A DNA stretch of 64,000 nucleotides. Origin: AP-15 sp963790875. Lineage in GTDB: Bacteria > Pseudomonadota > Alphaproteobacteria > ATCC43930 > CGMCC-115725. Below the pieces are notes generated by a model. It ran no database searches and was not told where the DNA came from. It saw only the letters and a list, made by a program, of their open reading frames with translations. Shown in pieces: positions 43,752 through 53,194 of the stretch. Both the position numbers and the translations under genes were made by a program. Each line of letters opens with the position of its first letter. Within the stretch, counting starts at the first letter, position 1. The stretch lies in contig CAWBQT010000020.1 in assembly GCA_963790875.1 (NCBI GenBank), forward strand, positions 7,420 to 71,419. Reading direction: 5' to 3'.

Positions 43752-44536
43752 TCGCCTCCTGTCCTCTTTGCCGCCGCGGGCGGCTGCAGTGCCATCTTTA
43801 CCGCCCCGGGCGGCAGCTGAAATGCGAAGTCGGCGGCGGTTGCCTCAATCGCGAAATTCCAATTCGCGAAAGTCGCGATAAAGTTCGGCTGGTTCGGCAA
43901 GGAACTGTAGGTCACGATCAGGCGACGCGGCAGCGAGCGTTCGTTGTTTTCGAGCCACAGCTCCAGCTCGATGCCGGGTGGCTGCGAAAACACCATATGC
44001 AGGCAGGGAACACCGTCGATCGTCACCGTGTTGACGACCCGGCCCGCGGTGACGCCGCTCAGGAACGCCTTGTCCGGCGCGTCGGTCAGGAAGTCGGCGA
44101 GCGGGAAATCGACGCCGAGACGACCCATCGCCACGCGCATCATGCCGCCGATCGTTCCGGGCACCGGGATGCTCGCATATTTGTTGCCGTCCGCGACGTA
44201 GACGAACAGGGTTTTGCCGTCATAGACGAGCTTGCTCGCGCCGTCGTCGCCGTTTCTGGTTACCAGCAGCCGGTTCGGTCGGCGCACGACGACATCGAGG
44301 GTGTGGAAGATGTGCAGCGGCTCGCCGGCGGCACCCGCGTAGTCCCGAATTGTCCGGGCCTGAAACGAAAACTGCCGGCCGCGCAGCGTCGCACCCATCC
44401 GCACGAGAGCGGCGCCCGCCTCCGGGCTGATCGCCGGCTCCGCCGGCGCCGCGGCGGCCGAGGCCGCGAATGGCACGCGGTCGACAAGGCCGGCGGCAAC
44501 GAAAACGAGAAGCAGAAGCATAATTCTGAACTTCAC
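43748..44536 (-). CDS. DUF2092 exported protein
   Basis: A 262-residue secreted protein matching the DUF2092 domain, whose members resemble periplasmic lipoprotein-sorting-like (LolA/LolB-like) folds. The signal peptide covers about residues 1-29. The GTG at 44536 follows a strong GGGAGGAA site and gives a proper signal peptide. It stands upstream of, and overlaps, the repeat-protein gene. Its function is not known; the two may act together at the envelope. Confidence 0.82.
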   Translation of the reverse strand: MKFRIMLLLLVFVAAGLVDRVPFAASAAAAPAEPAISPEAGAALVRMGATLRGRQFSFQARTIRDYAGAAGEPLHIFHTLDVVVRRPNRLLVTRNGDDGASKLVYDGKTLFVYVADGNKYASIPVPGTIGGMMRVAMGRLGVDFPLADFLTDAPDKAFLSGVTAGRVVNTVTIDGVPCLHMVFSQPPGIELELWLENNERSLPRRLIVTYSSLPNQPNFIATFANWNFAIEATAADFAFQLPPGAVKMALQPPAAAKRTGGE

Positions 44537-44602
44537 GGCTTCCTCCCTTGGCAAGATTTGCCCGGAACGTGGCAAATATGCGTCACGGGCGGAATGGCGA
44601 GG

Positions 44603-44968
44603 TCAGGAACCAGGCTGCAGCGCCTCGCCGAACGCCTGCGGCACCGTCAGGTTCGGCGCCGTCTCGCATTGCTGCATGACTTTGGCGATGTTGCCGTCGA
44701 TGCGGCTGACATCGATGACCTGGATGCCGGCCTTGGCCGCCAGGTAGCCGTAATAGAACATCGCTGCCGAGGCGCGATCCGCGTCGGACGCCTCGAGCAG
44801 GTCGGAGCAGCGCACCCGCTCGACATTCCACACCCCGGGAGCGATCTGCGCAGCAGACGGTACCGCTGCCGACGCAGCGGCAGCCGGGGCTGTCGCCGCC
44901 GGCGCCGGCGGTTCGGCGCAGGCAGCGACCGCCAAAGTCAGCACGATTACCGCAAATCTGGTCTTCAT
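44603..44968 (-). CDS. HdeA/HdeB-like lipoprotein
   Basis: A 121-residue protein with a lipobox LAVAAC (C17), an Ala/Pro-rich linker and a C-terminal domain VRCSDLLEASDADRASAAMF plus QQCETAP, matching the HdeA family with its two conserved Cys residues. HdeA and HdeB are periplasmic acid-stress chaperones in E. coli; here the protein is lipid-anchored. GAGGCGAAA precedes the ATG. Its chaperone role is inferred from the fold. Confidence 0.8.
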   Translation of the reverse strand: MKTRFAVIVLTLAVAACAEPPAPAATAPAAAASAAVPSAAQIAPGVWNVERVRCSDLLEASDADRASAAMFYYGYLAAKAGIQVIDVSRIDGNIAKVMQQCETAPNLTVPQAFGEALQPGS

Positions 44969-45019
44969 TTTCGCCTCTATCGGCAAATGGCGGCCTCTCT
45001 TGCCGGAGAAGCGCACCGC

Positions 45020-45331
45020 TTAGGAGCAGGCTCCGTTGTTGCGTGCGGCGCCGCGCCGGGCCGCACCGGCGATCCCGCCGATCGCTGCGCCGATGGCGGC
45101 ACCGCGCCCGGCATTGCCTCCGATGGCGCCAAAGAGCGCGCCGCCGGCGGCACCACGCGCGGCTCCGGCAAAGGGCCCCGGCGTCACCGCGTAACAGGGC
45201 GGCGGAGTGTAACCGGGGGGCGGCGGCCGATAGCCCGGCGGATAGTATTGGCCATATTGCGCGTCGGCGACGCGCGCTGTCGTCCAGGCGATGCTCAGCA
45301 CGATGGCGAGCACCAAAAGCAAACGAGACAT
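45020..45331 (-). CDS. Small exported glycine-zipper protein
   Basis: A 103-residue protein with a signal peptide (1-24), a Tyr/Pro-rich segment (GQYYPPGYRPPPPGYTPPPC) and a C-terminal Gly/Ala zipper (AARGAAGGALFGAIGGNAGR and onward) that probably inserts in or lies on a membrane. It belongs to the YMGG/Gly-zipper-like group often placed in the envelope. It is 51 bp upstream of the HdeA-like gene on the same strand. Confidence 0.7.
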   Translation of the reverse strand: MSRLLLVLAIVLSIAWTTARVADAQYGQYYPPGYRPPPPGYTPPPCYAVTPGPFAGAARGAAGGALFGAIGGNAGRGAAIGAAIGGIAGAARRGAARNNGACS

Positions 45332-45600
45332 GCGATGCCGCGAGCCTGCCGGAGGGGATGCCGCTTTGTGCCGCGGGGGTGATGCTACACCCTTCAATTT
45401 CGCCGCCGCAACCGCGGCGCCCTCTCACCCTCCCCGCTTGGGTCTCGGCCGGGAGGATGGAGAACTCGACAGATTCACCCGCCGTTTCGCCAAATTCGTC
45501 GCCCGCAAGACAGCGAGGGCCCAGGCCTGCCCTTGGCACGAACTGGCATGAACAGGGGGTGAGTGACTGGAACGACCGGGTCCGGGCCGTCCCGACTATT

Positions 45601-47541
45601 TCACCTGTCGACCGGCCAGGCGCGCGGCGAAGGCTTTGCCTTGATGACGTTCTTCGCGTGCAGCACATGCGCGCCGTCGTAGCGGCCGATCACCCGCACC
45701 GTCTTGCCGATCTCCAGGTCGACGCTCTGATCGGCGTCGATCGCACCCCTTACCGCGACCCGCACCAGCGTTGCCGCACGCGTTGCCAGGATCATCTCGC
45801 CATCCTCGATCGTCATGATCGTGCCGTAGATCTCGTGGCTGCCGGTGGGCAGGGGCATCCGCGCCGGCGGCTTGGGATGGGTCAGGCGCGCCGTAAGCTG
45901 CCAGGCCGCCGCGGCATCGGCGCCGAGGCCGAATATCTCCAGTTCCGCATAGCTTGCGACATAGACCCGGCCATCGGCGACGACTGGCACGAGATTGGCG
46001 TTACCGCCGAGATTCGGCCAGGTTCCGGCGATCCCGGAGAACAGCCAATTGGTGTTGCCGTTGGCGGCAGCAACCGGGTCGTAAGCATATAACGTGACAG
46101 CGTCATTACTCGAACTCACCGGGCGCCCGACGGCCCAGATGATCGGGTTGCTTCCTCCGTCCGACGACACGCTGGTGAAGAAGCCGCCGTCTTGGGCCGA
46201 TTGCGGCAGCGCTTGCGACTGGCTCTCCAGGGAGAGGCCCGGCGACGACGCTTCCACCTTCCAGACCATGATTTGGCCGCCGCCGCTGCTGACGACGCGG
46301 CCAATTCCGTCTGGGCCGGTAAAGTACGATTCGCCGCACCAGCACGGACCGATCGAATAGGTACCCAGTACCTGGTTTACGCCGTTCTTGCTGTAGCCGC
46401 CGAGATTGTGTCTATCGAGCAGATACATCTGACCAACCTTGCCCGCGGCGACCGCGAGCGGTTGGTCGGGCAGCAACAGAATGCCGCCGGAGCCGAAGTC
46501 GCCGTCATGCTGATCGAGGACCTGCACGCCATAATCTGGGTCGGACGGGGTGAAATAATCCTCGACCTTCGTCAGATCCGGCGCCATTTTGACGATGCTT
46601 TCCGATGGGTTGACCATTGGCGCATAGGATGTGCCGCTGGGGTCGGAATTTCCCGTGACGAAAAACAGTCGCCCGGTACCGTCCGCGGCGATGCCGTCCC
46701 CGGACATCCAAACAGCGGTCAAAAAGTAATCCTCAGCCGAGCGGGTGCGCTTATCGTCGAGTTGGTTTGCCTTCAATGACGTCAGCGTCCCCGCCCGCCA
46801 GCCCAAGACGAAGCCGCGAAGGACACCTGCATCGAGATCGCAGAAGCTGCCAAACCCGGCATAGATGTTGCCGTTGGCCTCGAGCAGGGCGGGGCGCTGT
46901 CGGCTGACCGCCCCATTGAAGCTATAGGAGGAGCCGTCGGCCAGTGGGGCCGAAGCTTGGACGACGACCGGCGTCACCTTGTCGGAGAGGGTGCCGAGAT
47001 CGAGCCCGTGCAGGATCCAGGTCGGTGCCGCGGTGTTCACGTCGGTGAATGCCATAACGTAGATGGTCGATGTCGCCGGATCGATGACCGGTGTCGAGTG
47101 TATGCCGACGACGTCCGCGTTGTTGCCGCAATTCCCGGGCAACTGCGAAAGCGGCACCGGCGCACCGAGGTTTTGGCTCAGCAAGATATTGCCGCTCGCT
47201 GCGTCGATCGCATAAACCGTATTGTTCTCGGTGGCAACGTAGATAACGTTGTAAGTCTGACGATTGATTGTCACGTCGGGAACGAATAGTGGCTGGGCGT
47301 CGACTTGCGAGTTGAGATCGACTTGTTGCAACAGTCCAAATTGCGAGCTTGCGGTATTGCTCGGGGTCAGCGTTGTTTCCTGGCTGTTCCAGCCGGTCCG
47401 CAGCGTATCGTAGTGAAAAGTCAAAACGGACCACGCCGCCCATGCCGTGGACGGCACCGCGGCCAAAATCAACCAACTCGCCGCAAGGTTAAAGGCCGCG
47501 CTCAGAAGCGCGTCCGCGATCGCAGATAGCCTTGGTTTCAC
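45601..47541 (-). CDS. Exported PQQ-type beta-propeller protein
   Basis: A 646-residue secreted protein with signal peptide (1-35) and several propeller blades of the PQQ enzyme-repeat type (NVIYVATENNTVYAIDAASG, GQMYLLDRHNLGG, GRVYVASYAELEIFG). A C-terminal part of about 90 residues (EIYGTIMTIEDGEMILATRA and onward) resembles an OB-fold or SH3-like accessory domain. The dehydrogenase catalytic residues are not obvious, so it may be a non-enzymatic propeller. It stands alone with its start 5' of the AT-rich stretch. Confidence 0.8.
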   Translation of the reverse strand: MKPRLSAIADALLSAAFNLAASWLILAAVPSTAWAAWSVLTFHYDTLRTGWNSQETTLTPSNTASSQFGLLQQVDLNSQVDAQPLFVPDVTINRQTYNVIYVATENNTVYAIDAASGNILLSQNLGAPVPLSQLPGNCGNNADVVGIHSTPVIDPATSTIYVMAFTDVNTAAPTWILHGLDLGTLSDKVTPVVVQASAPLADGSSYSFNGAVSRQRPALLEANGNIYAGFGSFCDLDAGVLRGFVLGWRAGTLTSLKANQLDDKRTRSAEDYFLTAVWMSGDGIAADGTGRLFFVTGNSDPSGTSYAPMVNPSESIVKMAPDLTKVEDYFTPSDPDYGVQVLDQHDGDFGSGGILLLPDQPLAVAAGKVGQMYLLDRHNLGGYSKNGVNQVLGTYSIGPCWCGESYFTGPDGIGRVVSSGGGQIMVWKVEASSPGLSLESQSQALPQSAQDGGFFTSVSSDGGSNPIIWAVGRPVSSSNDAVTLYAYDPVAAANGNTNWLFSGIAGTWPNLGGNANLVPVVADGRVYVASYAELEIFGLGADAAAAWQLTARLTHPKPPARMPLPTGSHEIYGTIMTIEDGEMILATRAATLVRVAVRGAIDADQSVDLEIGKTVRVIGRYDGAHVLHAKNVIKAKPSPRAWPVDR

Positions 47542-48313
47542 AGTAATGAAGACCCGGTCGCTTGGATGAATGGTGCTGGTTTTTGTACAAACCGGTTTCG
47601 ATTTGCTTTACGTCCCGGTTGACGTCGATACTTTAGTCCCGTCCACCCATCATCATAAACCGAGCCAGAAATTCGTCATAAAATCGGCAATAACCTGGCT
47701 TAAAAATTCAATTTATGTACAACGATTTGTTAATTTATTACATGATACGGACAAAAAATAAGGGGTATTTTAGGGATGATTACAGCCAGATGCAGTCTGA
47801 CCGCTCAATAACTTCATTAACAAATGGCGAGTTGGAGAAGGCTGACCTATGGTCCAGTGTGCACTTAGTGATCGTCAATGGCCGCAAATCAAAAGCCTGT
47901 TGCAAACAAGCGGACAAGAGTTGATACGTCGCAAATGCGACGTAAAACGCGCCGGTTTTGCAGCGGACCTCGGGTTAACGGGTGCAACTTTGCCTGCACC
48001 CGGCAATCTCACCGCGACCGAATATCAATTCGCTCTTCCAACTGATTGTTCGGCATTTCTCTGCGGGCGCAGGGCTGGTCCGGGAAAACTCCAGCGGTGC
48101 CGTTTCGGCTCACCTACAGGCCCACAAAATTCCCCTTGCGCGGGCTTGACTCGCGCATCCACCTCTTTCTCTTGCGCCTACTCCATCGCGGAAACAAAAG
48201 ACGTGGATGCCACGGATCAGGTCGGTCTGCTGTTGGCCTCGTCGCCCCAAGCCAGGTCAAGCCCGGGAACGGCGACAGGCAACCGTCCCCGTCAGCGACG
48301 CACACATCATCGT
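47542..48313. other. Intergenic, partly AT-rich stretch
   Basis: 772 bases with an AT-rich core at 47580-47860, quite unlike the surroundings. At 47849-47906 the plus strand reads MVQCALSDRQWPQIKSLLQ, which resembles the N-terminus of an IS5-family transposase (LSDRQW..IK.LLP), then loses similarity. No intact gene is seen. This suggests an eroded transposable element, stated with low confidence. Confidence 0.45.
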
Positions 48314-49846
48314 TCAGAGCGGGATGTTGTCGTGCTTTTTCCACGGGTTGGCGAGCTGCTTGCCGCGCAGCATGGCGAGCGCCCCGCAGAGCCGCCGCCG
48401 GCTGTCGCGCGGCAGGATCACGTCGTCGATGAAGCCACGCCCGGCGGCGACGAACGGATTGGCGAATTTCTCGCGGTATTCCTCGGTCCGCGCCGCGATC
48501 GCGGCACTGTCCCCGAGATCCCCGCGAAAGATGATCTCGACCGCACCCTTCGGTCCCATGACGGCGATCTCGGCCGAGGGCCAGGCAAAATTCACGTCGC
48601 CGCGCAGATGCTTCGAACTCATCACGTCATAGGCGCCGCCATAGGCCTTGCGGGTGATCAGCGTGACTTTCGGCACCGTCGCCTCGGCAAAGGCGAACAA
48701 CAGCTTGGCGCCGTGCTTGATGATGCCGCCATGCTCTTGGGTTGTGCCCGGCAGAAAACCCGGCACGTCGACGAAAGTGACGATTGGGATGTTGAAGCAG
48801 TCGCAAAACCGGACGAAACGTGCCGCTTTTCGCGAACTGTCGATATCGAGGCAGCCGGCCAGCACCGTCGGCTGATTGGCGACGATCCCGATCGTCGAAC
48901 CTTCCATCCTGGCGAACCCGACGAGGATGTTGCGCGCGAAGTCCGGCTGGATCTCGAAGAAATCGAAATCGTCGACGATCTTCAGGATCAGCTCCTCGAT
49001 GTCGTACGGCTTGTTCGGGTTGGCCGGCACCAGCGTATCGAGCGACGGCTCGGCCCGGTCACGCGGATCGGCGGTCGGTCGCAGCGGCGGCGCCGCCCGG
49101 TTCGAGGCGGGCAGAAAGTCGATGAAGCGGCGCAGCTCGATCAGCGCCTCGACATCGTTTTCGAAAGCGAGATCGGCAACACCCGAGCGCGTCGTATGCG
49201 CCACGGCACCGCCCAGTTCCTCCTGGGTCACACTTTCATGGGTGACCGTCTTGACCACCTCGGGACCGGTCACGAACAGGTAGGAGGTGTCCTTGACCAT
49301 GAAAATGAAGTCGGTCATCGCCGGGGAATAAACCGCCCCCCCGGCGCACGGGCCCATGATCATCGACACCTGCGGCACAACGCCCGAGGCTAGGACATTG
49401 CGCTCGAAGACCTCGGCGTAACCGGCGAGCGAGGCGACCCCATCCTGGATCCGCGCCCCGCCGGAATCGTTGAGGCCGATCACCGGCGCCCCAACCTTCA
49501 GCGCCTGATCCATGATCTTGCAGATCTTTTCGGCGTGCGCCTCGCTCAGCGAGCCGCCGAAGACCGTGAAGTCCTGACTGAAGACGAAGATCAGACGGCC
49601 GTTCACCGTGCCGTAGCCGGTGACGACGCCGTCACCCGGTATGCGGTGCTCGTCGACGCCGAAATCGTGGCTGCGATGCTCGACGAACATGTCCCATTCC
49701 TCGAAGGAGCCGGGGTCGAGCAACAGTTCGAGGCGCTCGCGCGCGGTCAGCTTGCCGCGGCGATGCTGGGCTTCGATGCGGCGGGCGCCGCCGCCCGCCC
49801 GCGCCGCCGCGCGCTTTTGCTCGAGGCGGTCGAGAATATTGTCCAT
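48314..49846 (-). CDS. pccB: Propionyl-CoA carboxylase beta subunit
   Basis: A 510-residue carboxyltransferase subunit with the acyl-CoA-binding N-half (GGSLSEAHAEKICKIMDQAL, LNDSGGARIQDGVASLAGYA) and the carboxybiotin-binding C-half (MSSKHLRGDVNFAWPSAEIA). It moves CO2 from biotin to propionyl-CoA, giving methylmalonyl-CoA. Length matches PccB. The alpha subunit gene and methylmalonyl-CoA mutase are not in the window. The ATG at 49846 starts MDNILDRL, and longer frames upstream are non-family. Confidence 0.95.
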   Translation of the reverse strand: MDNILDRLEQKRAAARAGGGARRIEAQHRRGKLTARERLELLLDPGSFEEWDMFVEHRSHDFGVDEHRIPGDGVVTGYGTVNGRLIFVFSQDFTVFGGSLSEAHAEKICKIMDQALKVGAPVIGLNDSGGARIQDGVASLAGYAEVFERNVLASGVVPQVSMIMGPCAGGAVYSPAMTDFIFMVKDTSYLFVTGPEVVKTVTHESVTQEELGGAVAHTTRSGVADLAFENDVEALIELRRFIDFLPASNRAAPPLRPTADPRDRAEPSLDTLVPANPNKPYDIEELILKIVDDFDFFEIQPDFARNILVGFARMEGSTIGIVANQPTVLAGCLDIDSSRKAARFVRFCDCFNIPIVTFVDVPGFLPGTTQEHGGIIKHGAKLLFAFAEATVPKVTLITRKAYGGAYDVMSSKHLRGDVNFAWPSAEIAVMGPKGAVEIIFRGDLGDSAAIAARTEEYREKFANPFVAAGRGFIDDVILPRDSRRRLCGALAMLRGKQLANPWKKHDNIPL

Positions 49847-50041
49847 GGCGCCCCCGCGACTGTGGATGCGGCGGGATAGCATCGGCGATGGCGCGGCGCC
49901 AGACCCGCAAGCGCCCCGGCGCCGCAATCAGAGGCTTCAGCGAACCGGCCCGACGTGATCATATGAGGGCCGCCAGCTATCTGGGTAAGCCAGGGGCGGA
50001 TCGGGAGACGGGTCATCGTCAGCGACGTTGCAGCAGAAGAA

Positions 50042-51388
50042 ATGCCTGTCGAAGCGCGCCTCGAGGCGATCCTCGACCATCTCGGGATCGCCCGCGCCCA
50101 TTTCGCCGGCCGCGCCGGCCCCGACTGGGAGGGCTTTCTTGCCCGCTCTCCCGAGCGGGTCGCGTCGCTGACCCTCTTATGCCCGGCGGCGCTCGACCCC
50201 GACAGGCTCGAAGGACTGGCGGCGCGGCTCCTCGTCGTGACCGGCGATCATGGGCCGGGGCCGCGCCGGGTGCAGGCGTCGCTGCCGCGGCTGCCGCAGG
50301 CCGCGACCCGCGTGCTCGGCGATTATACCGGGCTCACCTGGGCCGACCTCGCGGTCGAGCGCGGTGCGGAAATCGGCGGCGCGATGCGGGATTTCCTCGC
50401 CGGAATCGAGCGGCGAGAGCCGCTGCCGCCGGCGCGTCCGGCCGACCCCGAGGGCGAGGTCGCCGGCATCTCGTTCAGGGTTCGCGGCGTCGGACCGCCC
50501 CTCATGCTGCTGCCGCTCGATCTCGCGCCGACGCAATGGTCGGCCTTGCTCCCGGTGCTGGCCGAACAGTGCTGCACGATTGCGCTCGGCGGTCCGCATC
50601 TCGGCAGCGTCGCCAGCCTCGAAGAGCGCGGCCGCTCCGGCTATATCGCGATCGTCCGCCAACTTCTCGACCTGTTGGCGATCGCACCGGGCGAGACCGT
50701 GCTCGAACTCGGTTGCGGCTCCGGCGTGATCATGCGCGAGCTGGCGCGCCGCACCGCCGTGGACCTTCAGCCGACGGGCTCGTCCCGCGGGGCCAACCGG
50801 CTGATCGGCGTCGACCGCAGCCCTTACCTGCTCGGCGAGGCGCAAGAATTGGCGCGGCGAGCCGGTCTCGCCGGGCGTTTCGAGCTGCGCGAAGCGAGCG
50901 GCGAAGCGCTGCCGCTGCCCGATGCTTCGGTCGACGTCGCGTTGTCGAGCACCGTCGCAGAGGAAGGCAACGCCGCGCGGATGCTGGCCGAACTGGTTCG
51001 CGTGACGCGGCCCGGCGGCCGTGTCGGCGTCGTCGTCCGGGCCGTCGACCGCGGCTGCTGGGTCAACCTGCCGCTCGACCCAGCGCTCAAGGCAAAGGTC
51101 GAAGCCCCCGGCACGATCGGCGGCGGGGTGGGGCCAGACGGCTGCGCCGATGCGAGCCTCTATGATCGACTGCCCAAGCTCGGTCTCGAGGGGCTCGTCG
51201 CGTTTCCGCAGCTTGTCGCGGTCCGACCGCCCTCGCCGCGCATTACCCGCTATCAGCAGCAGATCCTGGCGGCGTTGACGCCGGCGGAAGCCGAGGCCTG
51301 GCGGCGCGCCGTCGCCGCGGTCGCGGACGGCGGCACTTTCTTCATCGCCCAGCCGTTTCACGGCGCCGTCGCAACCAGGCCGGGTTGA
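50042..51388 (+). CDS. Fusion: degenerate alpha/beta-hydrolase-like segment plus SAM methyltransferase
   Basis: A 448-residue protein. Residues 150-448 are a class I methyltransferase with motif I VLELGCGSGVIM (about 219-230), the post-I acidic VDRSPYLL and ALPLPDASVDVALSS. Residues 1-125 look like the core of an alpha/beta hydrolase (AILDHLGIARAHFAGRAG, ARSPERVASLTLLCPAALD) but the nucleophile elbow G-x-S-x-G reads GRAGP and the first strands are missing. So the N-terminal part may be a binding or structural relic. ATG 50042 has an AGAAGA site. The 3' end overlaps the convergent MFS gene by 31 bp. Substrate unknown. Confidence 0.72.
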   Translation: MPVEARLEAILDHLGIARAHFAGRAGPDWEGFLARSPERVASLTLLCPAALDPDRLEGLAARLLVVTGDHGPGPRRVQASLPRLPQAATRVLGDYTGLTWADLAVERGAEIGGAMRDFLAGIERREPLPPARPADPEGEVAGISFRVRGVGPPLMLLPLDLAPTQWSALLPVLAEQCCTIALGGPHLGSVASLEERGRSGYIAIVRQLLDLLAIAPGETVLELGCGSGVIMRELARRTAVDLQPTGSSRGANRLIGVDRSPYLLGEAQELARRAGLAGRFELREASGEALPLPDASVDVALSSTVAEEGNAARMLAELVRVTRPGGRVGVVVRAVDRGCWVNLPLDPALKAKVEAPGTIGGGVGPDGCADASLYDRLPKLGLEGLVAFPQLVAVRPPSPRITRYQQQILAALTPAEAEAWRRAVAAVADGGTFFIAQPFHGAVATRPG

Positions 51389-52611
51389 GCCCGGCCGCCG
51401 GTCTCCGGCATCGCGCCCCAGGCGAGCAGCAGCGCCGCCAGCCCGGCCGCGGCGAGGCCTCCGAAGGCGGTCGGCTGGCCCCACTGGTCGGCGATCGAGC
51501 CGGCGAGGCTGGTGCTCAATGTGGCGCCGACGCCCATCGCCAGGCCGACAAAGCCGAGCGCCAGGTTGAAATGGCCCGATCGGCCGGCAACGTCGCTGGT
51601 GACGAGCGGCACCAGGACGCCGAGGCAGGCGGCGGCGACCCCGTCCAATATCTGGACCAATGCGACGAGGAGCGGATCGCTCGACACCGCGAACAGGCAG
51701 CCGCGGATCGGCAGGGTGGAGAACCCGAGAAGCAGAATCGCACGGCGCCCCTGCTTTTCGGCGAGGCGGCCGATTGTCGGCGAGACGGCGGCGACGACCA
51801 GTTGCGGCAGCACGATGCAGGCGGCGATGACAAGGCTCGCCGCGTCGCCGACGGTTCGGGTCAGATCGTTGCCGACGAGCGGCAGCATCGCTGCATTGCC
51901 GAGCGTGAAGAGCATCGCGCAGGCGGCAAAGATCAACAGGGCGCGATCGGTCAGCACCCGGCGCAGCGTCGTTCCGCCCCGTTCGGAGTTGGCCGAGCGG
52001 CGCGGCGAGGGCGACGGGCTCGGGGCCGAGAGCCGGGCCAGTGACGGCAGCGCGACGAGCGCCGGCAAGGCCAGCGCCGCGGTCAGAAAAAACACCCCGC
52101 GCTCCGAGATGTAGTAGCCGCAGGCGCCCATCAGCGCAGCGCCGATCCCGTTGCCGATCGCCGCGAACCGGGCGTTGCGGCCGAACCGCAGGCCCTGCCT
52201 CGCCGACCCCGCCACGACCAGGCTCAGCGCGGCGATCGCTGGGCCCAGGGTGCAGCTCGAAAAGCTATGGATCATTTCCGCCACATAGACCGCGAGCGGC
52301 ACCGGCTCGATCGCGAAGAGCAGCGCACTCACCCCGAAGGCGAGAACGCTGAACAAAACGACGACTGCCTTGTTGCCGATGCGGTCGACCATCGCGCCGG
52401 CCGGCACCTGGCTCGCCATCGCGGTGATCGTGCCGAAACTGAGCGCCAGGCCGATCGAGGTCTCGGTCCAGCCCCGGGTGGTCAGGTAGACGGCGATGAA
52501 CGGCCCAAAGCCGGTTTGGATGTTGGCAATGAAGAGGTTGAGCCAATCGAGACCGTGCTCGGCCGAAAACATCGCTGGAACCCGGCTCGCGCGCCCTCTT
52601 GTTCGAGCCAT
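51358..52611 (-). CDS. MFS transporter
   Basis: A 417-residue major-facilitator protein with about twelve hydrophobic segments split into two halves by a charged loop (APSPSPSPRRSANSERGG). The conserved loop 2-3 region GAMVDRIGNK is present. It probably exports or imports a small molecule; the substrate is unknown. ATG 52611 is used, although an internal ATG at 52572 is also possible. It overlaps the fusion gene by 31 bp in antisense. Confidence 0.9.
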   Translation of the reverse strand: MARTRGRASRVPAMFSAEHGLDWLNLFIANIQTGFGPFIAVYLTTRGWTETSIGLALSFGTITAMASQVPAGAMVDRIGNKAVVVLFSVLAFGVSALLFAIEPVPLAVYVAEMIHSFSSCTLGPAIAALSLVVAGSARQGLRFGRNARFAAIGNGIGAALMGACGYYISERGVFFLTAALALPALVALPSLARLSAPSPSPSPRRSANSERGGTTLRRVLTDRALLIFAACAMLFTLGNAAMLPLVGNDLTRTVGDAASLVIAACIVLPQLVVAAVSPTIGRLAEKQGRRAILLLGFSTLPIRGCLFAVSSDPLLVALVQILDGVAAACLGVLVPLVTSDVAGRSGHFNLALGFVGLAMGVGATLSTSLAGSIADQWGQPTAFGGLAAAGLAALLLAWGAMPETGGRAQPGLVATAP

Positions 52612-52624
52612 TTGCGGGGCCCGC

Positions 52625-53194
52625 TCATTTGCCGGCAGCGGGCGAAAACGGCGCCTCCCAAGGCGGTCCGACCATTTCGTCCGACGCAGCGTCCGGCTGG
52701 TATTCCGGCGCCGTCTGAATTTCGGCCCGGTCGAGACTGAGCCAGATCTGACCATCCGTCCGATCGGGCGCGAAATTCAGCAAACGCCAGTCGACCGCGA
52801 TCTTGCGGCTGCCGACGCCGAGAAATCCGCCGAAATCGATGACCGCGGCGCGCGGCGCGCCGTCGACATTGACGATGACGTCGACGATCGGCCCGAGATC
52901 CTTGCCGTCGAGACCCGCGACTTTTTTCCCGAGAACGCCGGTGTATTTGCCCGGCGGCAGCGGCTCGAGATATTTGGGCGGCGACGGACCGGCTGGCGCA
53001 GCCGATTTCGGGGCGGGCTTTGCCGCGACCGGCGCCGATGCGGCAGCGGTCGACGGAGGCGATTGGACGAGTTGAACCCCCGGCGGCCGCGGCGCCGATG
53101 TCGCGGCATTGCCGGAGCTGGGCAGCGCGATCGCCATCAGGGCCGCGCCGATCGCGAACCAGGCGCGCCGCGGCCCCCTTAGGACCGATGTCAC
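52625..53194 (-). CDS. Exported PRC-barrel-like protein
   Basis: A 189-residue exported protein. A signal region (1-31) is followed by a Pro/Ala-rich linker (35-75) and a PRC-barrel-like domain (about 84-165, GVLGKKVAGLDGKDLGPIVD, AAVIDFGGFLGVGSRKIAVD). PRC barrels bind other proteins or RNA. The GTG at 53194 overlaps the stop of the ABC exporter gene (GTGA), so it is translationally coupled. Its role at the exporter is an inference. Confidence 0.78.
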   Translation of the reverse strand: MTSVLRGPRRAWFAIGAALMAIALPSSGNAATSAPRPPGVQLVQSPPSTAAASAPVAAKPAPKSAAPAGPSPPKYLEPLPPGKYTGVLGKKVAGLDGKDLGPIVDVIVNVDGAPRAAVIDFGGFLGVGSRKIAVDWRLLNFAPDRTDGQIWLSLDRAEIQTAPEYQPDAASDEMVGPPWEAPFSPAAGK

